64,000 bases of DNA from Bacillus sp. FJAT-26390. Lineage in GTDB: Bacteria; Bacillota; Bacilli; Paenibacillales; Paenibacillaceae. Made by a program: the position numbers and the translations under genes. Below are positions 53,654 to 62,773 of this stretch, piece by piece (within the stretch, counting starts at the first letter, position 1; the number at the start of each line of letters is the position of its first letter). Location: contig NZ_MAQX01000001.1 of the NCBI RefSeq assembly GCF_001682865.1, forward strand, positions 1,493,290 to 1,557,289. Direction: 5' to 3'. The notes under the pieces were generated by a model, which was not told the DNA's origin, did not search any database, and saw only the letters and a program-made list of their open reading frames with translations.

Positions 53654-55126
53654 ATGAAACTTACAGAGAAGGTACTTACATCGGATCTTGCTGAGAGTGA
53701 GGCTATTCTGAAGGATATCCTTCACAATTCGTCTGATGTGGTATTCCGGAAGCTTCAAACGGATGGTCAAACACTGCTTTTCGTATACGTTGATGGCTTA
53801 TGCGATACTAATTTGGTAGAACAAATCATTCTAAAACCCTTTTTATACAAAGGGTTTCCGGGCGATAGCAACGAGGATTCCCATTTTACTCAGGTGGTTC
53901 AACGGCTGATGCTTCCGGTGTTGAAAGTATCCTCGGTAACGATAGCCGGGAAAGTAGTCGAGGGAATTCTTACGGGCCATGTGGCCCTCCTCGCCGAAGG
54001 TGAATCCGAGGCCATGCTGGCGGACTTCCAGCACTACCAAGAGCGCAGCGTCGAAGAGCCTTCTAGCGAAGTCGTAGTCCGTGGTCCTCGTGACGGCTTT
54101 ACCGAGTCTATACGAGTAAATACGAGCTTGATAAGAAGACGGCTCTGTACCCCCCAATTGGTCAATAAGTCTTTCCAAGTCGGGGAAAAATCAAGTACAA
54201 AAGTAGAAATTATCTATCTGCATGAGGTCGCCAATGAATCCATCGTGGAAGAAGTAATACGGCGCATCAACCAGATCAAAATCGATGGGATCCTTGAATC
54301 GGGATACATCGAGAAGAAGATCGAGGACACTCCGTATTCTCCCTTTCCACAAATTCAGAACACCGAGCGTCCCGATGTCGTGTGCAGTGCTCTATTGGAA
54401 GGCAAAGTTGCGATTGTCACAGCTAATACGCCTTTCGTGCTCATCGTTCCCATGACCTTCTGGACCGGTCTTCAAGCATCCGAGGACTACTACGAACGAG
54501 CGGTTTTCACGACGCTTGTGCGTTGGGTCAGGTACTTTATGCTCATGATCGCTCTGCTGCTCCCGTCGATTTACGTTGCTCTAACGACCTTTCATCCGCA
54601 GATCATCCCGACAGTCCTTCTTATCAGCATCGCAGCAGCAAGGGAGGGCGTGCCCTTTCCAGCCGTTGTAGAAGCGCTAATGATGGAGTTTATGTTTGAA
54701 GCCCTTCGTGAAGCCGGAGTTCGGCTGCCGAAAACGGTAGGTTCGGCCGTCAGCATCGTAGGCGCCCTAGTCATCGGACAATCAGCTGTAGAAGCAGGCA
54801 TTATCTCCGCTCCCATGGTCATCATTGTAGCTACTACCGGCATCGCATCCTTTGGAATACCCCGCTACAATTTGGGAAATGCGTTCCGGATTCTCCGTTT
54901 TCCGATGCTGCTGCTTGCAGGATTTATTGGAGTTTACGGAATCCTTGTCGGGATTACGGTGATCCTCATCCATTTAACTTGCCTGAGTTCATTCGGCGTT
55001 CCCTACCTCACCCCTGTAACTCCCGAAATAGCAGGCTTTGACAAAAGTCTTATTCATCGCGCGCCGAGATGGAACCTCCGTCGTCGTCCGAAAAAAACGA
55101 CAGGGAATAACGACAATCTCACTTAA
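53654..55126 (+). CDS. GerA-family spore germination protein (second operon)
   Basis: 490 residues, same family as 22071-23612. Signatures include VRGPRDGFTESIRVNTSLIR, YSPFPQIQNTERPDVVCSAL, LLEGKVAIVTANTPFVLIVP and EAGVRLPKTVGSAVSIVGAL, with C-terminal membrane helices. The N-terminal domain is short, without a long repeat extension. It heads an operon in the order A, C, B. Start ATG behind GGAGTGGTGATTC. Confidence 0.93.
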   Translation: MKLTEKVLTSDLAESEAILKDILHNSSDVVFRKLQTDGQTLLFVYVDGLCDTNLVEQIILKPFLYKGFPGDSNEDSHFTQVVQRLMLPVLKVSSVTIAGKVVEGILTGHVALLAEGESEAMLADFQHYQERSVEEPSSEVVVRGPRDGFTESIRVNTSLIRRRLCTPQLVNKSFQVGEKSSTKVEIIYLHEVANESIVEEVIRRINQIKIDGILESGYIEKKIEDTPYSPFPQIQNTERPDVVCSALLEGKVAIVTANTPFVLIVPMTFWTGLQASEDYYERAVFTTLVRWVRYFMLMIALLLPSIYVALTTFHPQIIPTVLLISIAAAREGVPFPAVVEALMMEFMFEALREAGVRLPKTVGSAVSIVGALVIGQSAVEAGIISAPMVIIVATTGIASFGIPRYNLGNAFRILRFPMLLLAGFIGVYGILVGITVILIHLTCLSSFGVPYLTPVTPEIAGFDKSLIHRAPRWNLRRRPKKTTGNNDNLT

Positions 55127-55168
55127 TGATGTTCAGGCATCCTTATTTCCAAAAGAAGGTGATGGTTC

Positions 55169-56362
55169 ATGTATCGTAAATTCGGGGTTGTCCTAGTGAT
55201 GTTACAACTTCTCACGATTGCTTGCTGGGATCAGAAGGAGTTGAGCAACCGGTCCATCTGGATTGGCTCAGGTTTTGACCGTGCCCCGAATCGAGATATC
55301 ATCCTGAGCGGGCAAATACTAATACCAGGCCAACACAGCCAAGCAGGAGGAAAAGGTAATTCCTCCGGTAACAGCACCGGATTTTTCATCGTTTCAGGCA
55401 AGGGTAAAAATGTAAGTCAAGCAGCAGGTGATTTGCAGGGTAAGCTTTCTCGCCTAGTGTTTCCTAGCCACCGAAGAGGTGTTTTTATCGGGGAACATTT
55501 CGCAAAGGAAGGGATTACCGACCTGCTGGATGAGCATACCCGTAATCCGGAAGTCAGGTTGCGCACAGATATCTTCGTCGTTAAAGGCAGCACAGCCCGG
55601 GAACTACTCCAATCCGGATATCCCTTGGAGAAGATTCCCGCGATCGGCGCTTATAAAATATTGGAGCTTACCAGTGGCATGAAACAGACGACGTTTATGC
55701 GATTTCTGAGAGCAGCTAGTAGCGAAGGCGCTAGTCCCGTAATGCCCGTGATTTCTTTGGAACAAAAAGACGGCGAAAATCAAGAAGCAACAAAACAACA
55801 TGCTTTTCGGATCAATGGTATGGCCATTTTTGATAATAAGTTGAAATTGAAAGGATTTATCCGTCAAGAGGAAGCGCTGAATGTGAATTGGATTACAGAT
55901 GTTCTGAGCAGCACTACGGTTACAGCCTTCATTCCGAATGGGCAAGGAAGTGTCAGCTTGCACCTCTCGCGGGCTGGTCGCAAAATTCGAACGGACGTCC
56001 AAAACGGCAAGCTTGTCTTTCACGTCCGATTGACTGGCAAAGGAATGATTCGCGAGAACCAAAGCCGGCTTAATCTACGCGATCCTGAAAATGTCAAGCT
56101 GGTCAAGCAAGCTCTGGAATCCGAAGCAGCAAAAGAAGTAAAACAGATCATATTCAAAATGCAAAATACATATCGCGAAGATATTTTCGGTTTTGGTGAA
56201 GTATTGCATAGAAGAAACCCTTCTCTTTGGAAAAAATGGAAAGGAAACTGGAATGAGCATTTTACTATGGCAGAATTTGATGTAAAAGCGGATTTTACGG
56301 TAACTCAAATAGGGCTGACTGGGCCTGGCTTACATTGGCGGGAGGAGGAAACAAAACGATGA
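55169..56362 (+). CDS. Ger(x)C-family spore germination lipoprotein (second operon)
   Basis: 397 residues. The signal peptide ends L-T-I-A-C19 followed by WDQKELSNR, the usual GerC start. Then GKGKNVSQAAGDLQGKLSRL, SHRRGVFIGEHFAKEGITDL and a C-terminal domain with ESEAAKEVKQIIFKMQNTYR. A Gly/Ser-rich insertion near residue 60 (SQAGGKGNSSGNSTG) is longer than in the paralogue at 19875. ATG behind AAGGTGATGGTTC; its TGA overlaps the next start. Confidence 0.92.
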   Translation: MYRKFGVVLVMLQLLTIACWDQKELSNRSIWIGSGFDRAPNRDIILSGQILIPGQHSQAGGKGNSSGNSTGFFIVSGKGKNVSQAAGDLQGKLSRLVFPSHRRGVFIGEHFAKEGITDLLDEHTRNPEVRLRTDIFVVKGSTARELLQSGYPLEKIPAIGAYKILELTSGMKQTTFMRFLRAASSEGASPVMPVISLEQKDGENQEATKQHAFRINGMAIFDNKLKLKGFIRQEEALNVNWITDVLSSTTVTAFIPNGQGSVSLHLSRAGRKIRTDVQNGKLVFHVRLTGKGMIRENQSRLNLRDPENVKLVKQALESEAAKEVKQIIFKMQNTYREDIFGFGEVLHRRNPSLWKKWKGNWNEHFTMAEFDVKADFTVTQIGLTGPGLHWREEETKR

Positions 56363-57474
56363 ACAGGCCCAAAATATCTGCAAATCAAGTGTTTTGGATG
56401 ACGTTTTCGATTGAAATGGCGATGACCTTGTACTTGACCCAATCGCTTGTCATCCACACGGCGAAGCAGGATGCCTGGATGTCTTTCCTGATCGGGGGCG
56501 TTATAGCCTGCGGAATTACACTCCTATCCGTGGCCTTAGCTCGTTTATACCCAGACCAGACTCTCGTCGAATTCAGTCGGACGATTCTAGGCCGGTGGCT
56601 TGGAAAAATAATTGTCGTTCCCTTTCTGGCAATGTGGATATTCATCTCGAGTACTCTGCTTCGCCAGTTTTCAGATTTTTTCCAAATGATCATGTTTGAT
56701 CAAACACCTGCAAGCGTACTGATGCTTATGATGATGTTGATCGTATCTGGCTTGGTATGGACTGGAGGGATTGCATCGATTGCGCGCTGCAGCCAGCTCG
56801 TAGGTCCTATCATTATGGTAATCGTCGTTTTGATCATATGCCTAAGCTTTAACAACTTCGAGTTTGAGCAAATTCTGCCCGTTTTTAGCGATTCCGGTAT
56901 CGGAGCGCTTATTCGAGGAAGCCTGACACCTGCTTCGGTATTTGGTGATGCCGTATTCCTTCTTATGTTGACTAGGTTCATGGAGAATCCTCGTCAAGGA
57001 ACGAAAAGGGCCGTATGGGGCGTTGCGGTAGTCTCCGTCATTTCCTCCGTCCTGACCTTGACGGCTTTGTCAATCTTCGGTCCTGCTTTAGCGTCCAAAA
57101 TGCTGTTCCCGACTTTTGAGATGATACGGTACGTCTCACTTATGGAATTCATACAAAACATCGAAATTTTTTCAACGGTTATCTGGTTCTTTAGCGTATT
57201 TATTAAATTAAGCGTTTATTTATTCTCGACATGCTACGGGATATCCCAATGGTTAGGCTTGAAGCATTGGACTCGTTCAATCTGGGTGATCGCACCGGCA
57301 GTGTTTCTTCTCGCATGGAAGTTTCCTCAAACAGGACTTTATGCATCCAAAATTCAGGTTCAAATGGGGCTTCATTACTTCATGCCGATCGTGCTGATCG
57401 GTATCCCCCTCCTGCTGTGGATTGTTGGCACTGTACGTAAGCGTTCGCGTCATACTAGACATGTCGATCCATGA
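56359..57474 (+). CDS. GerAB-family germination permease (second operon)
   Basis: 371 residues from the ATG at 56359, four-base overlap with the upstream stop and GGGAGGAGG ten bases before. About ten membrane helices in the APC-superfamily pattern. It opens with RPKISANQVFWMTFSIEMAM and has LILFGPALASKMLFP-like and SIFGPALAS features of B subunits. Completes a second germinant receptor; the different B subunit implies a different germinant. Confidence 0.9.
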   Translation: MNRPKISANQVFWMTFSIEMAMTLYLTQSLVIHTAKQDAWMSFLIGGVIACGITLLSVALARLYPDQTLVEFSRTILGRWLGKIIVVPFLAMWIFISSTLLRQFSDFFQMIMFDQTPASVLMLMMMLIVSGLVWTGGIASIARCSQLVGPIIMVIVVLIICLSFNNFEFEQILPVFSDSGIGALIRGSLTPASVFGDAVFLLMLTRFMENPRQGTKRAVWGVAVVSVISSVLTLTALSIFGPALASKMLFPTFEMIRYVSLMEFIQNIEIFSTVIWFFSVFIKLSVYLFSTCYGISQWLGLKHWTRSIWVIAPAVFLLAWKFPQTGLYASKIQVQMGLHYFMPIVLIGIPLLLWIVGTVRKRSRHTRHVDP

Positions 57475-57688
57475 TGTGAGTCGTACGGAAAGGTTTAATA
57501 TGTTGGCTGTTTATTCTTCTGCGATGTAAAACATTCGTTATACGTTACTTTGTTTGTCTTTTCATATTTTCAAAGCTTTATATAAATATATTTATCTGTA
57601 TTGTGTTATTTCATAATTTGTTTTATATATGACTCAGACCTTAGAATAGGGATACATTCATAATCAAATACTACTGGGGGATAAGCAA

Positions 57689-57987
57689 ATGTCAAAGAAA
57701 GTGTTGACCGTTGTCATTAACTATACAGATATTCATGAAGGCAAAAGGACAGGGATATAGCTGTCAGCATTTACAGCGTGATTTTTATGAAGGAAAAAAA
57801 ATAGTAGCAGCCGTTTGCCACAGACCGTTAGGTTTAGTGGTTGTTGCTTTATCGATTTGATAACCTCTTGTCTGGGGCAAAAGAAACGGTTCGAGGCAAG
57901 CATCCTCCTTTCCTGCTGGGATACGAGATTCGTGATCTTGGAGCGCCATTCGTGGCATCGCCGAACTATAGGTACTTTAAAGTACCT
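57689..57987 (+). pseudogene. Decayed DJ-1/PfpI-family gene
   Basis: Three fragments remain in order: MSKKVLTVVINYTDIHEGKR with TGI and a stop (57689-57760, behind GGGGGATAAGCAA); LQRDFYEGKKIVAAVCHRPL with GLV in a second stretch, carrying the AxCH nucleophile elbow; and AKETVRGKHPPFLLGYEIRD with LGAPFVASPNY in a third. These match the start, catalytic Cys region and C-terminal helix of class I glutamine-amidotransferase-like DJ-1/PfpI proteins (~220 residues). The middle ~60 percent is deleted and frames differ. Confidence 0.75.
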
Positions 57988-58038
57988 ATATAACTAAAAA
58001 GTACGTACTTACCAATAACATTTATATGGTTATATAAT
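57967..58038 (+). promoter_or_regulatory. MFS operon promoter with two perfect palindromes
   Basis: A perfect 24-bp palindrome centred on TACTTTAAAGTA (57967-57990) and a perfect 12-bp AAGTACGTACTT (57999-58010) share the half-site AAGTAC. The second overlaps a -35 TTACCA (58009-58014), which is followed after 18 bases by -10 TATAAT (58033-58038). This fits repression by a dimeric regulator, perhaps HxlR-type; no such gene is in the window. Confidence 0.75.
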
Positions 58039-58085
58039 AGCACTCATGAACCGGTCAAAAAAAAATAATCTCAGGAGGAATAAAC

Positions 58086-59297
58086 ATGAGTCACACGATT
58101 GCAAAATCATCAGCTTCTGGTCATGAAGCAAAACCAAAAACGGGCACATGGGCGCTTCTTGCGCTTGCAATTAGCGCATTCGGTATTGGAACAACAGAAT
58201 TTGTCCCTGTAGGTCTTCTTGCTTCTATTGCAGAAGATTTAAACATCGGTATCACGTTAGCCGGGCTTCTTATTTCAGGTTATGCCATAGGGGTCGCTGT
58301 CGGAGCGCCTATCCTTACCGCACTCACCAATCGCATGAGCCGCAAATCCTTGCTTATGACGCTCATGGTTGTATTCATCGTCGGAAACATTGTCGCCGCA
58401 CTCTCTCCATCATTTGAACTTCTACTTGTTGCTCGATTCATCACGGCCTTCTCCCATGGCGTCTTTTTCTCCATTGGAGCGACCATTGCCGTTCAATTAG
58501 TATCGCCAGAAAAAAAGGGTAGTGCCATCGCGCTTATGTTTACCGGACTTACTATCGCAATTGTGACCGGTGTCCCTCTCGGAACATTTATCGGACAGGC
58601 ATTTGGCTGGAGAGCAACTTTTTGGGGTGTTGCCTTGCTTGGTGTTATTGCGATCATTTCAAGCGCTGTGCTTATCCCAAAAAATCTAAAACAATCTCCA
58701 CCATCCAAATTATCAGATATGTTCCGATTGCTTACAAATGGCCGATTGATGCTGGGCTTCCTTATTACGGCATTCGGTTATGGAGGAACCTTTGTCGCTT
58801 TCACTTATTTAACGCCTCTTCTACATGATGTAACCGGCCTAAGCCATGGCTTCATTAATATTCTTTTGATCGCCTATGGTATCGCTGTAGCATTTGGTAA
58901 CTCTTTAGGCGGAAAACTAGCCAATAAAAACCCAATACGCGCATTATTTTGGATGTTTATCGTTCAAGCGGCTGTATTGGTCCTTTTAACCTTCTTAGCT
59001 CCATTTAAAATAGCTGGCATAATTGGTGTCATTTTAATGGGTCTGCTTGCCTTTATGAACGTGCCTGGTCTTCAGTTATATATTGTTCAGCTTGCTGAGA
59101 AGTATGTGCCATCGGCTGTTGATGTGGCTTCCGCAATTAATATTGCAGCATTTAACATCGGTATTGCTGTTGGGTCAATAGTAGGCGGGATCGTTATCGA
59201 TTCGTTGGGTCTTGTGCATACGCCATGGATCGGTGCAATTATGGTTGCCATCGCAATTATACTCTCAGGTATTTCGGCAAAGCTTGAACGGAATTAA
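58086..59297 (+). CDS. MFS drug/arabinose-efflux-type transporter (DHA1 family)
   Basis: 403 residues, 12 membrane helices. Contains the early AISAFGIGTTEFVPVGLLAS segment that marks AraJ/YdhP/chloramphenicol-efflux-like proteins, the loop-2 motif LTNRMSRKSLLM and GMFTGL-like repeat near helix 5. Likely exports a small toxic compound or sugar derivative by proton antiport. ATG behind CAGGAGGAATAAAC. It is followed by an overlapping luciferase-like gene region (18-bp gap to the chosen start), forming an operon under two palindromes. Confidence 0.88.
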   Translation: MSHTIAKSSASGHEAKPKTGTWALLALAISAFGIGTTEFVPVGLLASIAEDLNIGITLAGLLISGYAIGVAVGAPILTALTNRMSRKSLLMTLMVVFIVGNIVAALSPSFELLLVARFITAFSHGVFFSIGATIAVQLVSPEKKGSAIALMFTGLTIAIVTGVPLGTFIGQAFGWRATFWGVALLGVIAIISSAVLIPKNLKQSPPSKLSDMFRLLTNGRLMLGFLITAFGYGGTFVAFTYLTPLLHDVTGLSHGFINILLIAYGIAVAFGNSLGGKLANKNPIRALFWMFIVQAAVLVLLTFLAPFKIAGIIGVILMGLLAFMNVPGLQLYIVQLAEKYVPSAVDVASAINIAAFNIGIAVGSIVGGIVIDSLGLVHTPWIGAIMVAIAIILSGISAKLERN

Positions 59298-59314
59298 TGA
59301 AAGGGGGAATACGA

Positions 59315-60274
59315 ATGTTTAGCAATCATCAATCTTACCAAAGCATGTACAAAGAAGGCGAGCTAACGCTTGGTCTCCATATTCCGCTTGAAAACTATCA
59401 AATGAAAGCTCCAACGATGGCTAATCAAATTGAGTTGGCGCAGACTGCTGAAGCCTACGGTTTTACTACACTATGGCTCAGAGACGTTATTTTGGAAGAT
59501 CCGCTTTTTGGAGATCCTGCTGTAGGACAAATTCATGATATTTTGATTTTTGGCACTCATTTGCTTAGTCAAACCAAAAAAATCGCGCTTGGAACATCTG
59601 CGCTCGTGCTTCCTCTTCGCCATCCGTTAAGGCTGGCAAAAGAGGTCGCTACGATTGAAGCGCTTTTTCCCGAAAGGCTCATCATGGGGATCTCTTCCGG
59701 CGATAGGCGTGCTGATTTTCAAGGTCTTGGAGTCGACCATCCGAGCCGCGGCATTCAATTCCGTGAATCCTTGTCCTATCTCGAAAAGGCACTCTATGAG
59801 CATTATCCTAAAATCGACTCTCGTTATGGTCAAATTCAACAGGCGACTCTCGTTCCGACACTAGAGCGAAGAATCCCTACTATGATAACCGGAGTTGCCC
59901 AGCAAGAATTTGATTGGCTTGGTGTCCATGGTGACGGCTGGATGTATTATCCGCAAGGACCAATACGACAGTCAGAAGCTATAAAAGCATGGAGAGAGTC
60001 AGCAGCTCGCCAAAATCATACCGAATTCCGACCATTTTCCATGCCGATGCATCTCGACTTAGTAGAAGACCCAGATGAAGATGCTACGCCGATTCGGCTA
60101 GGTTTTAAAGTTGGTCGCAATAAATTAATAGAATTGCTCGGATTATATAAAGACATTGGCGTAAATCATCTCTTTTTCGCTCTTTTTGATAGTCAGAGAC
60201 CAGCTGACGAAGTTATTCAAGAACTGGGAGAGTTCGTATTGCCACATTTCCCGCCACACAAAATCAACGGGTAA
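59315..60274 (+). CDS. LLM-class (luciferase-like) flavin-dependent oxidoreductase
   Basis: 319 residues from the ATG at 59315, seven bases after GGGGG; an ATG at 59297 overlaps that site. One TIM-barrel with TLGLHIPLENY start, YGFTTLWLRD, KIALGTSALVLPLRHPLRLA and MGISSGDRRADFQGLGV, as in FMN- or F420-dependent monooxygenases. It probably oxidises a small molecule with FMN. Co-transcription with the efflux pump suggests a detoxification pair. Confidence 0.88.
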   Translation: MFSNHQSYQSMYKEGELTLGLHIPLENYQMKAPTMANQIELAQTAEAYGFTTLWLRDVILEDPLFGDPAVGQIHDILIFGTHLLSQTKKIALGTSALVLPLRHPLRLAKEVATIEALFPERLIMGISSGDRRADFQGLGVDHPSRGIQFRESLSYLEKALYEHYPKIDSRYGQIQQATLVPTLERRIPTMITGVAQQEFDWLGVHGDGWMYYPQGPIRQSEAIKAWRESAARQNHTEFRPFSMPMHLDLVEDPDEDATPIRLGFKVGRNKLIELLGLYKDIGVNHLFFALFDSQRPADEVIQELGEFVLPHFPPHKING

Positions 60275-60444
60275 TATAGCATTCCATTCATTTTTTTCCC
60301 TATTAAGTCTTATATTCGATAACCATTCTTACTGTCAAATTGGGGGCGAGTCGATTCGCCTCCTCCTTATGCCGCGTCGAACCCAAAAATACAGTCGATA
60401 AAACAATAAGGTATTCCAGATAACTTAATATCATAACGAAATAA

Positions 60445-60475
60445 AATGAGCAGGCTGCCGCAGCGCCTGCTCATT
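60445..60475 (-). terminator. Stem-loop ending a minus-strand small-transcript region
   Basis: AATGAGCAGGC (60445-60455) pairs with GCCTGCTCATT (60465-60475) around a 9-base loop. On the minus strand it is followed by TTTATTTCG. It lies 170 bases after the LLM stop and 40 bases beyond the small minus-strand frames at 60516-60775. Confidence 0.65.
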
Positions 60476-60479
60476 CATC

Positions 60480-60775
60480 CATGTGTTATTCAACTATCGC
60501 TCCTGTTAGTCGAGTGAATTAATATCCTCTACAAATGGAGATACTACATTTAAGGCAATCGATTTTTGAATGTGGTTGCTGTTCTCACATCGTCATCACT
60601 CCCTCCTTCAGTATAGAAGGACTAGGCTTTGTTCCCCATGACTACTCCTCCGCATTTTGTGATCAATTCTCTGCAAGCAATTGACTAATGCGAGAACATT
60701 TGGCCTTCCAGCCGCTGTTATGGGTACAATAACGTCTACCTTCCACACCGTATCCTTTTGCATACAAATCAATCA
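60480..60775 (-). other. Gap with possible decayed small minus-strand genes
   Basis: The 590-bp gap 60275-60863 has no long gene. On the minus strand there are two good ribosome sites (GCGGAGGAGTAGTC before an ATG and GAAGGAGGGAGTGATGACG), each leading to frames cut off after a few codons. One continuing frame reads SNHIQKSIALNVVSPFVEDI and stops at SLD; another reads KGYGVEGRRYCTHNSGWKAK. A terminator follows at 60445. I recognise no family; a frameshifted short peptide gene is possible. Confidence 0.3.
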
Positions 60776-60778
60776 TTA

Positions 60779-60808
60779 TCAAAAAAAGACCACCCCGAAG
60801 GGTGGTCT
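60779..60808 (-). terminator. Terminator of the sugar ABC importer operon
   Basis: A perfect 9-bp stem AGACCACCC / GGGTGGTCT with a CGAA tetraloop; nine A at 60779-60787 give a U-tract on the minus strand, 56 bases beyond the stop at 60864. Confidence 0.85.
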
Positions 60809-60863
60809 GCACTCAAGATGACTACTATTAACAGGAACAAAATCAGGTAATGCTATGCCCTCC

Positions 60864-61745
60864 TTATTCCTTAATGGACCCGAGCATAACGCCTTTAACA
60901 AAGTATCGCTGAAGGAAGGGATACAGCAGCAATATCGGGACGGTCGCAGCGATGATCGTTGCATATTTGATCGTTTCTTGAATAAGTCCTTTGTCCACGT
61001 CGGACACCGCCGTCGTCATCGAATCCGTGTTGTTCGTAATTAAAATTTCCTGCAAAACAAGCTGCAGCGGATATAGATCCCGGTCTCGCAAGTAAATCAA
61101 GGCATCCATATATGCGTTCCAATGGGATACGCCGTAGAATAGCGTCATAACTGCCATAATCGGCAAGGAAACCGGAATGAAGATTTGGAACAAAATACGG
61201 AAATCGTTGGCGCCGTCAATTCGGGCCGACTCCTCCAGTGCGACGGGTATGCCTGCGAACGACGTGCGCATGACAAGCAGATTCCACGTGCTGATCGCGG
61301 ATGGCAGTATCATCGCCCATCTGGTGTCGAGCAGGTCCAGGTTTTTCATATTCAAATAAGTCGGAATAAGTCCTCCCGAGAAAAACATCGTAAACACAAT
61401 CCCGAACATGATCGGCCCAACGAGCTTTACGCCCTTGCGGGACAACGCATAGGCGGCGAAGCTTGTAAGAACAAGATTCAAAGCCGTGCCTGCGACAACA
61501 TATATTCCCGTGTTCAAATATCCGATCGTTATCATCGGATTCTCGAACACAAGCTTATACGATTCGAGGCTGAAGCCCGCCGGGAAAAAGAGCAGCCCCC
61601 GATGGTCTATCAATTGCATTGGATCGCTTAACGAAGCGAACAGCACATATAGAAATGGATATAATGTAACGGCCATTAACGCCAGCATGAACAAAGCATT
61701 CGATGTGTCGAATATCCGCTCTCCTAAACTGATGCGAGGCTTCAA
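60864..61745 (-). CDS. Carbohydrate ABC transporter permease (LplC/YtcP type)
   Basis: 293 residues, six membrane helices. The binding-protein-dependent permease loop EESARIDGANDFRILFQIFI (EAA motif) faces the cytoplasm and docks to the ATPase. The start PRISLGERIFDTSNALFMLA and the long QEILITNNTDSMTTAV loop mark the LplC/YtcP group for oligosaccharide uptake. Start TTG behind GGAGGTGCAGC. No ATPase is encoded here; such systems share a common MsmX-type ATPase encoded elsewhere. Last gene of the operon. Confidence 0.92.
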   Translation of the reverse strand: MKPRISLGERIFDTSNALFMLALMAVTLYPFLYVLFASLSDPMQLIDHRGLLFFPAGFSLESYKLVFENPMITIGYLNTGIYVVAGTALNLVLTSFAAYALSRKGVKLVGPIMFGIVFTMFFSGGLIPTYLNMKNLDLLDTRWAMILPSAISTWNLLVMRTSFAGIPVALEESARIDGANDFRILFQIFIPVSLPIMAVMTLFYGVSHWNAYMDALIYLRDRDLYPLQLVLQEILITNNTDSMTTAVSDVDKGLIQETIKYATIIAATVPILLLYPFLQRYFVKGVMLGSIKE

Positions 61746-61770
61746 ATTTGCTGCACCTCCTGAAATGGAA

Positions 61771-62673
61771 CTACCACAGGCTCGTGTTGTTGATCTTCCG
61801 GCTCACTGCGTTAGCAGATACGAGCAAAATGAAATTCATGATGTTGTTGAATAAGCCGATTGCCGCCGAAAAACCGTAATCCATCTGGAGCAAGCCACGC
61901 CGGTACACGAACGTGGATATAACGTCCGCCGTTTCGTAAGTTGTTGAATTATAGAGCAGCAGAATTTTTTCCAAGCTGCCCCCGGCCATGAGCGTACCCA
62001 TTCGCAAAATGAGCATTATGATGACGGTTGGCATAATGCCGGGGACGGTTACGTGCATAATTTGCTTGAATCGCCCCGCTCCATCCGTCTTGGCTGCTTC
62101 ATACAGGCTCGGATCAATTCCCGCGATCGCGGCCAAATAAATGATCGAGCCCCAGCCTACGCCTTGCCAGATGCCGGATGATACATAGATCGACCTAAAC
62201 CATTCAGGCGCAATCAAGAATGATACGGACGGTATCCCAAGTAGGTCGGTCAATTGATTGATCAATCCGTCACCCGATAAAAAATCCACCATCATCCCCG
62301 CAACGACGACGATTGAAATAAAGTGCGGCAAATACGTGATCGACTGTACGATATTTTTGAATGCGCGTTTGCGGATTTCGTTAAGCAGCAAGGCAAGCAA
62401 GATCGGAGCCGGAAAACCGAACACGAGTTCATAGATGCTGATCATTACCGTATTGCGAATCAGTCTCCAAAAATAATAGCTTTCATAGAAAGACACGAAA
62501 TGCTTCAAGCCAACCCAATCGCTCGCCCATATCCCTTTGGCTGGAGAGAAATCCTTGAAGGCGATCTGCAAGCCATACATGGGCATGTACAAAAACACAA
62601 CGTAATAAACAACGACCGGAAGCAGCATGAAGTAAATGTATTTATGGCGGGACCAGCCCCGTAACGTTTTCAA
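61771..62673 (-). CDS. Carbohydrate ABC transporter permease (LplB/YteP type)
   Basis: 300 residues, six membrane helices. Typical start KYIYFMLLPVVVYYVVFLYM and QIAFKDFSPAKGIWASDWVG, with EAA loop YEAAKTDGAGRFKQIMHVTV and C-terminal IGLFNNIMNFILLVSANAVS. It pairs with the downstream permease. TTG start with GGAGG nine bases upstream. It lies 100 bp after the binding-protein gene, a gap with GC-rich GGCGAAGC-type hairpin potential. Confidence 0.92.
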   Translation of the reverse strand: MKTLRGWSRHKYIYFMLLPVVVYYVVFLYMPMYGLQIAFKDFSPAKGIWASDWVGLKHFVSFYESYYFWRLIRNTVMISIYELVFGFPAPILLALLLNEIRKRAFKNIVQSITYLPHFISIVVVAGMMVDFLSGDGLINQLTDLLGIPSVSFLIAPEWFRSIYVSSGIWQGVGWGSIIYLAAIAGIDPSLYEAAKTDGAGRFKQIMHVTVPGIMPTVIIMLILRMGTLMAGGSLEKILLLYNSTTYETADVISTFVYRRGLLQMDYGFSAAIGLFNNIMNFILLVSANAVSRKINNTSLW

Positions 62674-62773
62674 TTTTTATGTCCTCCTTCGGCATGCAAG
62701 GTAGAAAAATAGCGGGTCCCCGGAAATTACGCATCCGCGTAAGCTTCGCCGGGTATCCCGCTCCAGCTTGGCA

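Noticed and set aside
31429..60808. Three similar CACCC-type terminators (31429, 33484, 60787) as a mobile repeat
   Set aside because: Similarity is limited to the short stem and A-tract expected of any rho-independent terminator.
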